Source: Typhlomys cinereus (Eukaryota; Chordata; Mammalia; Rodentia; Platacanthomyidae). Taken from it: a stretch of DNA of 64,000 nt. The stretch spans positions 2,570,786 to 2,634,785 of the forward strand of contig JALPQD010000245.1 in NCBI GenBank assembly GCA_023101885.1, given 5' to 3'. The translations under genes and the position numbers were made by a program. The notes beneath the pieces were generated by a model that was not told the DNA's origin, searched no databases, and saw only the letters and a program-made list of their open reading frames with translations. Positions 55,375 to 64,000 of the stretch are shown here, piece after piece (positions within the stretch are counted from its first letter, which is position 1; every line of letters starts with the position of its first letter).

Positions 55375-55378
<4 letters not shown>
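55195..55378 (+). repeat. B2/B3-like SINE
   Basis: 'ggcgagatgggtaaagtggg', 'gaagacttgagttcaatccc' and 'agttatcctctgattgaca'. Confidence 0.7.

Positions 55379-55418
<40 letters not shown>
55379..55418. repeat. (CA)n microsatellite
   Basis: About 20 units at the tail of the preceding SINE. Confidence 0.95.
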
Positions 55419-55419
<1 letters not shown>

Positions 55420-55611
55420 TATATCTCTTTGGAAAGTCGCCCATGGAGAAATAACCAATCTGTGCAGATGTTTTCACTAAGAACATGCTCTTAAGAAGAC
55501 AGTTTATTACTTGAGTCCTATCTGTCTTGATTGTGTTAACTGGATGATCAATGTTGCTGTAACTTTCTTTGAGGGACAAATCTTTAGGCTACCTAGCAAA
55601 ATTTAGGAGAT

Positions 55612-55960
55612 GGATATAGTGTGTATATGTGATGCATGTGCATATGTACATGTTTGTGTGTTCATACGTACTTGTGAATATATGCATGCATGTGGGTGCA
55701 TGTGTGTGTGCATGCTGTGTGTGTGCATTTGTGTGGATATGTATATCTGTCCATGTGTATTTGTGCATGTTTACATGCAAATGTGTACACATATAGGTGC
55801 TTGTGTGCATAGACATGTTTGTATATGTGTGCATATGTTTGCACATGTGTGTATATGCACATGTGCACATGTTTGTGTTTGTATATGTGTATGCATGCAT
55901 GCATATATGTTGCATTTATGTTTGTGTATGTGTGCATATGTATGCATGTGTGTGCTGTGC
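55612..55960. repeat. TG/CATG cryptic simple repeat, about 350 bp
   Basis: 'gtgcatatgtacatg'-like units. Confidence 0.92.
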
Positions 55961-56439
55961 TTTGGTCACTGGCCTGAAATGATTCTCCTTGTATAATTAC
56001 ATTGACAAATGGAGGGCATTGGCTGGCTTTGACTCTGGGGGTGTGGGACTGGCTGGGAGCTGAGCTCCTATAATTACATTTAGTTGCACGACCCCAACAG
56101 GAAAGGACTGAGATGTGGTGAGAACTACAGAGTGTGCCATGTGTCTGCCCTGTGGAGACCGTGTTGAGCATGAGTGCCAGGTGGGGATGGGGGAAGTGGA
56201 GGGAGGACCTTGACCAATGACCACCCTGTAATTCCTCTGACCCAGAATGTGCCTTGTTCTTTCAAATATTCCAGATTATTTTTAATAGACTGCTTGGAGG
56301 TTTATATTCTATAATGTTCCCTCTACCTTTGAACAATTCCCTTTCTAAGAATCTACATACAAATGTCTTTGGCCACTCTGTTAAGTCAAAGACAACCATT
56401 TCCTCATTATCCGCAGCTTGTTCTTAGTTTTACAGCCGG
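55961..56439. other. Unique sequence
   Basis: Nothing recognised. Confidence 0.3.
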
Positions 56440-56545
56440 ACTTTTGCTGCTGCGCTTAAACTCCCCATGTTGGTAGTCCCCTGCCTCTGACCCCCAAGTG
56501 CTGGAATTACAGGCACATGGCCACCATGACCAACTCATATTTTTG
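56440..56545 (-). repeat. B1 SINE fragment
   Basis: 'ccaagtgctggaattacagg' and 'ctgcctctgaccc' are B1 antisense. Confidence 0.7.
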
Positions 56546-56697
56546 AATACTATGTTATCCAAAGAATTTTTTAGTAATAAACTGTAAGCAAATATTCATC
56601 CATTTTTTTAACTTCATAAAGTTTTATGTTCTTGTTGGAAAGACAGGAAGTAAGCAGGATAAAGAATTAAAATGAACAGAGTTAAAGTATAGGAAGG

Positions 56698-57063
56698 TGT
56701 CATGGTTTGGGACATGACTTGTCCCCCACAGGCTCATGTGCTTGAATCTTTAGTTGTTTGGGGAGGTCATGGCACCATTAGGGGGTGGAGCTTTGCTGGA
56801 GGAAGGCAGTCAGGGGTGGGCCTTGAGGCTGGTCAGCCCCGCCCAGCTCCAGTTAGTGAGTCTGCTCTTATGGTTGCAGCTCTCAGCGTCCTCGATGGAC
56901 GTGACTTAAGCTGTCTCCAGCTTCTCCCAGCCAGCCATGCCTTTTCCGCCATAAAGACTGAATCTCTCCTCTGGAACCATAAGCGGAATAAATCTCCCTT
57001 TCTCCCTTAAGTTGCTTGCATCTCTGTAGTGTCTCATGGCAACAGAGAAGACTAACTGCTACA
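56698..57063 (+). mobile_element. Solo LTR, family B, exact target-site duplication
   Basis: 366 bp from 'tgtcatggtttgggacatg' to 'actaactgctaca', flanked by exact GAAGG (56693-56697 and 57064-57068). This is the reference copy for family B. Confidence 0.93.
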
Positions 57064-57068
57064 GAAGG

Positions 57069-57400
57069 GAATGAGAGATTTACAGGAACCTGATAATTAC
57101 TTGAAATGTGGCCGTGTAGGGAGAGGCGGGAACTTCAGCCATTGCCACTTCCTGCCCCTGGGTAAATGGCACCTGGGTGCCTGGTTCTGCAGCGTACAGT
57201 GCCAGCCATGGAACTTCTGGGTCTTCATGACCACATGATCAGCTCTTACCAGGACCCCATAGGTGGAGAGAGAGCACTATCAGACCATTTCTAAAGGATA
57301 GTTCATGCATGTGTCACAGTGTATTCACTGGACAGGAAAAAAAACTCAGGACCATAAAATATATTTTTATATAGAAACATGTGCATGCATGCTATTTTCT
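57069..57400. other. Unique sequence
   Basis: Nothing recognised. Confidence 0.3.
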
Positions 57401-57564
57401 TTTTCTTGATTTTTTTTTTTTTGGCCTTGTTTCTTTCTCCTGCCCCTTCCTCTTTTTTCCTTTCCCCTTCTGCTTCCTCTTCTTCCTCCTCCTCCTACTT
57501 CAACTCCTTCTCCTCCTTTTTTTCTTCTCCTTTCTTCCTCCTGCTCTTTTTCTTCCTCCTCTTT
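57401..57564. repeat. TTCC/TCC pyrimidine tract
   Basis: C/T-rich low complexity, adjoining a B1. Confidence 0.85.
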
Positions 57565-57695
57565 CACTTTTGTTTCTTCGCACAGGGTCTCTCTGTATAG
57601 CTCAGGTTGGCCTCACACTCAGGGCGATGCTCCTGCCTCAGCCTCCTGAGTTCTAGGTTTACACATATGCACCGTCTTGCTTGGTCGATATTTCA
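57565..57695 (-). repeat. B1 SINE
   Basis: 'acagggtctctctgtatagc' and 'tgcctcagcctcctgagttc' are B1 antisense. Confidence 0.85.
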
Positions 57696-57754
57696 TTTCT
57701 TTCAACTCTGAATGCATGAAAATGGAAGTTGATCCTTGCAGCAGATACAGTTTG

Positions 57755-57985
57755 TCATTGTTATGTTTTGAGATAGTCTCACTTTGCAGGCCAAGATAAC
57801 CTTGGATTCACTCTATAGCCCAGAGGAAATTTGAACTCAGAGCAATCCTCCTTCTTCAGCCTTCGAGGGCTGGAATGGACGGTGGGCTGCCATGCCCATC
57901 TAGCATTCATGTGGGTCTGGGGATTTGAACTCTGGTCCCCGCACATTTGTGCATAGGTACTTTGACTTCTGAGCCATCTCTCCCC
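57755..57985 (-). repeat. B1/B2-type composite SINE
   Basis: The B1-like 'gttttgagatagtctcactt' leads to a B2-type head at the right ('tctgagccatctctccccgg'). Confidence 0.65.
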
Positions 57986-58574
57986 GGCTCCTCGGGAGTG
58001 TTTTGAGTTTTCAAGTCCTCCAGGGGTTTGGGAACAGAATCCTCATCAGCGAGTGAATAGACACAACTAGAAACAGGTGACCCCATGAAATTCAGTTGGC
58101 CTCTCCTGCCCTGATCAAACCTGGTGCTAAGTTTTGTCCATATCAGGAAGGGAGGCTTTGGGCAACACAAGGATTTCATTGGAATCTGCCATGTCTAATT
58201 ATAGATTTGGGCTTTAGAGTTGATATTTCTCTACATATGAAATGGATACGAATATTTGCTTTCCTCATGTTGATTTTAAGCAGCCAATGATAAGACCCAG
58301 AATGGAAGCTGATACAGTCTTCCAAGAAGTGACAGTTTCTGTATAATTATTTGCTAAGTTAGAACCCATGTATGACTGAATTCTTTTTTTTAATCTATGA
58401 AATCAGACATTCTAGGCTCTGTCACCCAGGGCCACCTGTCTGCATTTTCTTTTGCCTAAAGGCACAAGTGACAAGGATTGTGTCCCCAGGCCCAAGCACA
58501 TGTCTTTAAGTTGGAAGAGGGAATCTGCCCTGGATTGTCCAATGGGCTCCGAGGAGTCTGAGCCCAGGGGAAGT
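57986..58574. other. Unique sequence
   Basis: Nothing recognised. Confidence 0.3.
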
Positions 58575-58947
58575 GTGGTTTTTTCATGTGTGTACACATG
58601 AAGTACATGTGTGTATATGTGTGCATTTGCATGCGGGTGTACATGTATGTGTGTGGGTGTATACACATGAGCACCCAAGGGTAATATCAGGAAATCATCT
58701 TCTATAACTCTTCCACCTTATTGTGCATCTCTAATGAATATCTGCATCTCTAATGAACCTCAGAGCACACCATGAGGGTAGGTCTGACTAGCCCCCCTTG
58801 CTCTGGGGGATTTCCAGGTTCTGCCTTCGCTGGAATTATAGGGGGCTGCCACATCTGCCTGGCATGTTTATATGGGATCTGGAGATCCAAACTCAGGTCG
58901 GCTGGTTTGCAGACAAAAGCTTTAACTCTTGAGCCATCTCCCCAGCC
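58575..58947 (-). repeat. B2-superfamily SINE, long type, old
   Basis: 'ctcttccaccttattgtgc', 'cttgctctgggggatttcca', 'gagccatctccccagcccca'. An internal 'atctctaatgaa' duplication is present. Confidence 0.8.
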
Positions 58948-59217
58948 CCAGGACGATTGTTCTTCAGCCAGGCCTTTCCTTGGCAGAAAGCGCTGGAAAC
59001 GCGCCATTACAGTCAGCCACTTGTTTAGGTGTCGTTTATAGTTGTAGACGAAGACTGAGTGGGTTTCAGGGATGTGTAAGTGAGGCTGCTGTCTCAAGAT
59101 AAGGGTGCCTGGAAAGAGAATGCATCGGTGGTTCTCAGTCTTGCATACATTTGCCCAGCTAGGGAGGAAGCTGCTGACCTCAAGGTCTGCCCCGGGACCA
59201 ACGCGCCTGCTGTCACA
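58948..59217. other. Unique sequence
   Basis: Nothing recognised. Confidence 0.3.
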
Positions 59218-59395
59218 GTGACTTGCGAAGCTGTGATAAAAACTTTGACCCAAGCTACATAAGGGAGAAAGTGCTTATTATTTGGCTTCTGACTCCAGAG
59301 GGAATGAGTCCAGCATGGAGGGGAACCCACAGTAGCGGGCATGGCAGCAGGAGCAGGAAGCCGCGCCACATGACAGCCATTGGGACAGAGAGAGA
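59218..59395 (-). mobile_element. LTR fragment (MaLR/ERVL-type)
   Basis: 'gctgtgataaaaactttgac' and 'agtgcttattatttggcttc' match an inverted LTR 3' end. It is cut where the next LTR starts. Confidence 0.65.
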
Positions 59396-59757
59396 CCGTC
59401 GTGGTTTAATGCAAGTTGCAGCCCCCCACTTCTCCACCATCTCCCACAGGGTCATCTGCCTGAATCCTTAGCTGGTGTTCATTGTGGCACCTTTGGGGGA
59501 ACGGAGCCTTGCTGGAGGAAGGTTGGTCCAGGGGTGGGCTTTGAGATTTAGTAACTCAGCTTCCTCCTTGGATTTTTCCCTCTCTGCCTCCTGATGGCAT
59601 TGCTCACCTGCCTCCAATCATGTCTTCCGCTATTTGATTCCTACTCTGAATGGACTATATCACCTCCGGAGCCATAAATCCAATAAATAGCCTTTTCTCT
59701 CTTCCTGCCTGGGTCTTAGTATTGTCTCACAGCAAAAGAAAACTGACGGCGACCTTG
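59396..59757 (+). mobile_element. LTR family B-related
   Basis: 'ggagccttgctggaggaagg', 'ccaataaatagccttttctc', and 'cacagcaaaagaaaactgac' in family order. Confidence 0.75.
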
Positions 59758-59827
59758 GGTGTCAGACCTCACTACCTGCCGTATCTGAGCAAGGGCTCCT
59801 GTGGATCACTGCTCAGTACCCCAGGTA

Positions 59828-60150
59828 TCCTGGTTTGAATGTGAGCTGTTCCCACAGGCTCATCTTTAGCTGGTGTTCGTGCCTGGGAAGGTTGTGGTTC
59901 CTTTAAGAGGTGGAGCCTTGCTGGAGGAAGGCAGGTCCCTGGAGGTTTGGTAGCCCCACCCCCTGCTTCCTCTCAGTTTGCTCGTGCTCTCTCTGCCTCT
60001 TGATGGCTGTGGTGACCTGCGTGGCCTCCTGCTTCTGCCTCCAGTCGGGCCTCTTGCTAATGTGATTCCCACCTCATGGATCACATCTTCCCCATAAGCC
60101 AATAAGTCTCCTTTTCTTCCTTATGTTTGTGTAAGAGTGCTGCCTGGTGC
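59828..60150 (+). mobile_element. LTR family B-related, second copy
   Basis: 'cctggtttgaatgtgagctg', 'ggtggagccttgctggagga', 'ataagccaataagtctcctt'. It lies in the same direction as its neighbour. Confidence 0.75.
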
Positions 60151-60369
60151 ACGTGCACACGCATTTTAACAGACAGGCGTGCACTGATTTTCTTTTACAA
60201 GAAACTTGGTGACCAATGACAATAATTAAATTTGCAAGTTAAATTTGTAACTCAGACTACCTCAGTAAATTAAGTTTGGGAACAGTCAAGTTGAAATAAG
60301 ATAGAGTAGACACAGCGTTTCATGTTCCTGGACAGTCTCCCAATAGCTCTTGGGCTGAGCTTGAAGGGT

Positions 60370-60560
60370 TTTTTATTTTATTTTGGTGTGTACGTGTGAC
60401 TGCGTGTATGTATGTGTTTGTGTCTGTGTGCCTGTGTGTGTGTGTATGTGTACAGTAGTGGGCACTTGAGTGAGTACACCTCCTGCATCATTGCTGGGGG
60501 ATCTGAGGTTCCAGCCCCTTTAAAGTGCAGGCAGTGGTCTATGGGTTGGGGGGAGGGAGA
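60370..60560. repeat. TG-rich and G-rich sequence, probably SINE remnant
   Basis: A TG-rich stretch precedes an old SINE-like body ('gcatcattgctgggggatct'). A G-quadruplex-prone run lies at 60547-60573. Confidence 0.4.
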
Positions 60561-60589
60561 GGTAGGGGACTGGGTGTCTTTTTAATCTT

Positions 60590-60670
60590 TTTTATTCTTT
60601 GAGCACTGGAAGTTCAACCTAGGGTCTTAAGCCTGACAGGCAAACACTCTGTTTCTGAGCTGTAGCCCAG
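60590..60670 (-). repeat. ID SINE
   Basis: 'agttcaacctagggtcttaa' and 'tgagctgtagcccaggac' are ID antisense. Confidence 0.7.
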
Positions 60671-62008
60671 GACTGGATGATAAATGATAGCACTTTTGAA
60701 TAAGGACTAAAAGGAAAAGTGATTTTTTTCTTTGGAAGTACCCAGGGGCTGGATTTTTTTTTAAACAACATGGATTAAGTATAAGCTTGCAAAATAATAT
60801 TTAAAATATATCTGGATTCCTGGGCTTACCCTCCTAGAGTGTCTGACTCAGGGACTTTAACAGGTTAGGAAATGGGATTAACTTTTAGGAATCTGTATTT
60901 CTGGAAGCTTCTTTGCTAGTTCCAGTCATCAGCCTTGCTCAGAAATTGACACAGAAGAGCTTGTTTATCTGAAAGCTGGCTTCTCTCTGCCCCCACAGTA
61001 TTCATTATCTTTTAAAAAAATTATCTCGTGCTTCTAATTAGCTTATAAATAACTGACTCAAGGGTAACCGTGCCTGAGGATTTGCATCGCCAGGGAGTGA
61101 GAGATCAGTTATTCATCATCAAACAGGGAAGGGTAAATGTGTCTCTGTGCTCTGAGCTCCTTCCAGGATAACTCTGTGAGACAATGTAAAACACAGATGG
61201 AAAATTCAGTGCTCAGCGAAAGTTGCCAACAGCCACAACGGTACTTTCCTAGGACCATGGGAAAGGTTTCCTTTCGCTCCAGAATTTCAATTCAAACACG
61301 GGGACTTCTGAGACTGCCACATGTTCCAATCAAGTAAGGGATCTTTTAAAAGCTTACAATTACACTGTTCTTGCAGATTCTCCCTGGCTCTCTCTAACCA
61401 AATACATCATAAAGGTTTTATTTTATTTTTTTAATAAGCAGAGCTGTGAATTGGGAAGTGAGCAGGCCAGCGAATGAGAATATAAAGCAAGAAATGTTCT
61501 ACCCTGAAAAGAAAGCTCTAATTTATATGCAAATGTGCAGAAGGAGAAAAATGTGTGTGGGAACTCGTTTTTCATGAATGTCAAGATCTGGCACGAAGAC
61601 ACGAGGTGCACACTGATGATATCTCACACACATTGCTAGCTGGGGCTGTGAAGAAACAAGGACCGTGTCCTCCGGGTGAGCTATTCTAATAATAATCCTG
61701 CCACAGGAGAAAAATCATTAATTCATCTAATTAATGCTGGGATGTAAATTATTCATTAGCCTAACTATCAGAATAAAATTAGAATTTCTAGGTTCATAAG
61801 TTGTCCCCGTTCCTGCCTTCTCTGGTGTGAGAGATGCGGTATTCTGGAAGAATAGCAAGCGTTTGATGAAATGTAATTACAGACAGTGTAAGGGTAAGGT
61901 GAGAGCTCGGTGTTATGATCAATTAGCGCCGGGAAAAGAAATATGACAGGTTATCAGCCTACTGTGCTATGATTTGAAGTTTCCTTAACATGGTGCCAAT
62001 AAGTGGAT
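60671..62008. other. Unique AT-rich block, candidate conserved elements
   Basis: Repeat-free. 60930-61130 has 'cttctaattagcttataaat' and an octamer ATTTGCAT at about 61080. 61690-61800 has clustered TTAAT/ATTAA cores. Confidence 0.4.
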
Positions 62009-62009
62009 T

Positions 62010-62525
62010 TGTCTCATGTATACACATACATATAACTATAGACATAATATAGATGTCTATGTATATGTATAGAATGTACATATAATTATATACATATAGT
62101 ATGCATATATGTGTAGTTGTATATGCACATTTATGTATACACATATACATAGTTGTATATACACATATGACATAAATATGTATATTCACATATATAGTCA
62201 TATATATGCCTATGTACACAATGTATATGTACATATACATACAGCTATTACAGATATACACAGACATATGTATCTATAACTATATATATACGTGCACATA
62301 TACATATAGCTATATATGTACAGATCTAAACATACATATAATTATACGTATACATATATGTATGTACATGTAGTGATGTTTATGCATAAACGTATATGCA
62401 CATATACACATACATATAGTTATATATACATACACACATATATACATATGCATATGTGCATTGTGCAGTTATATTAAAAACATATACAAAGTTATATAAG
62501 CTTATACATAAATATATGTGTTTAT
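62010..62525. repeat. TA/CATA cryptic simple repeat, about 510 bp
   Basis: 'atatacatatagctatata'-type sequence. Confidence 0.92.
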
Positions 62526-62910
62526 GTTCTGGAGCCAAATATGAGTGATCATAGTCTGGGAACATAGATTTAGGTCACCCCAACCTCCGTGTTTTACTGT
62601 GCTAACAGTTTCTTAGGGTTCTATAATCACCAAGCAAAGAACACTACAAATCAAGACAGTTTCCAAATGCATTGGAGACACCAGGTGGAATCTAGGGGTC
62701 TTTTAAATTGATCCATTTCCAAAAGTGTTGCTTGCAAACCACAGGATGTTAAGGCAGACAAGGAGGAAGAGCAAGGACAGGCTATCAAGGAGGTGTAGAG
62801 ATCCCTCGAGGTAAGATGTAATTTGGCTCAGAACCTGCACCATTCCAATGCTCTCCACAGCCATTAGAATTCTAGTCAGCCCAATTAATCTAGGAGCTTA
62901 TGTTCAAAAC
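62526..62910. other. Unique sequence
   Basis: Nothing recognised. Confidence 0.3.
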
Positions 62911-62914
62911 ATAC

Positions 62915-63005
62915 ACAATATATATATGTGTGTGTGTATGTATGTCTATGTGTATATATGTATTTGTGTGTGTATATATGTGTGTGTATATATATAGAGA
63001 GAGAA
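62915..63005. repeat. TATG/TG/GA simple repeat
   Basis: TG and TA runs ending in a short GA run. Confidence 0.9.
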
Positions 63006-63785
63006 CTATACATATACATTTATATAAATTATTTGTTTCTTCTTGGTGGCTCAAGAGCTGTTTTTTCATATACCCACTGAATGTGCTACATGATTGGAAG
63101 CCTTTTCTCCTCTTCATTCTTCTGACCTAGAGCTGCTGCTTCCCCATCCAATCACGACACTTTCGCTGCCAGGTGTGCTTGGGAGGACTTTAGTGGACAG
63201 GCAAGGCTGAGAAAAGGTGAAAAGTAAGTATACAGATACCCAGGAACCAGGCTGGAGCCAGGAATAAGCCCCGCTGAGCATAACTCCCTCCAAAGCATGC
63301 TCACTTCTGCAGCATAGAGAGCTGTAGTCCCCAATGATTTTACAAATTCAAATCTAGAAACTAACAAATCCATTTGTTTGGACAGTGAAAAATATCTCCA
63401 AATTTCTTTTTTTTTTCTTGAGTAGAGGAAGCTTCAAAATTTCTTTTGCCTATAATTTTATGCATGCATTTGATCTTAATTTCACATACATAAAATACAC
63501 AAATACATTATGTGTGTGGTATCATGGCCGAATACAGGCAGGCTGTAGGCAATATGTACATTAGTTTTAGCCCATGCTATGTAAAATCCTTGGCATTTCA
63601 GCCACTTGAGAACCAAATTCAGTTCACCTGCGGGGGCCGAACGACTAGAAAGGAGAGTTTCTCCATGTGACTCCAATCCACTCTGGGTTTTCCTAGTTTT
63701 TCTGCTTTTCTTTGAACTCACTTGCCTTCCTGTTTTAGGATTTGCACTATATTGTGCAAATGAGATCATGCCCTACTGCCTCTTG
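63006..63785. other. Unique sequence
   Basis: Nothing recognised. Confidence 0.3.
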
Positions 63786-63905
63786 GTTGTGTATGTGCAT
63801 GTGTGTGTGTGTGTGCACGTGCACTTGCATGTAGGTATATGTGTGCATGTATGTGTGTTTTTTGTGCATGCACACGTATGTGTGTGTGCATGTGTCATAT
63901 AGGGG
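63786..63905. repeat. TG/CATG simple repeat
   Basis: Interrupted TG and GCATG units. Confidence 0.9.
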
Positions 63906-63909
63906 TATG

Positions 63910-64000
63910 TGTGGCGGCTTGAATGTGAAATGTCCCCTACGGCTCACATGTCTGAGCGCTTGGATCCCAGTTGGTTGGTGTTGTTTGATGAGGTTAGGGA
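63910..64000 (+). mobile_element. LTR family B, cut by the window end
   Basis: 'tgtggcggcttgaatgtgaa' and 'ggctcacatgtctgagcg' are the 5' end of the family. The rest lies beyond the window. Confidence 0.7.

Overview
This window looks like non-coding genomic DNA from a myomorph rodent, and I find no gene in it. No open frame shows a recognisable protein domain, and the longest frames lie in simple repeats or repeat-derived DNA. The lineage call rests on interspersed repeats: B1, ID and ID/B1 dimer SINEs, B3/RSINE-like SINEs, and more than twenty copies of a B2-superfamily SINE. That SINE starts with a tRNA-like 'ctggagagatggctca' box, but its body differs from mouse B2. A B2-superfamily body of this kind next to B1 and ID fits a jerboa-like (dipodoid) rodent best. 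That last step is inference; the rodent call is much firmer.

Layout. 1-15 kb: two LTR families, an ancient L2-like block (about 5.5-6.0 kb), an L1 3' end (about 4.3-5.1 kb), B1/ID SINEs, and unique blocks. 14.3-15.8 kb: a nested stack in which an old SINE was split by a solo LTR and by another SINE with a long CA-rich tail. 16-21.4 kb: dense B2-superfamily SINEs with CA/TG tails, an L1 ORF2/3' end and a B3 SINE. 21.4-28 kb: mostly unique DNA with an MLT1 LTR split by a second retroviral-type LTR, a perfect heat-shock-element motif, a 98-bp mini-SINE and a MIR. 28-38 kb: SINEs, simple repeats and an unassigned GC-richer block near 29 kb. 38-42 kb: unique DNA and a second L1 3' end. 42.4-44.3 kb: an unusual combination of direct and inverted repeats. 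44-58 kb: simple repeats (including a roughly 490-bp pyrimidine tract) and SINEs. 58-64 kb: a cluster of LTRs, then unique AT-rich DNA with homeodomain-type motifs, long TA/CA repeats, and an LTR cut by the window end.

The region is probably an intergenic desert or a very large intron. Sequence-specific function, if present, would most likely sit in the unique blocks near 12.8, 16.6, 21.8, 38.7, 47.3, 61.0 and 61.8 kb. I see no previously undescribed multi-gene system. The most unusual items are the repeat structure at 42.6-44.3 kb, the SINE subfamily structure, and several short regulatory-type motifs.
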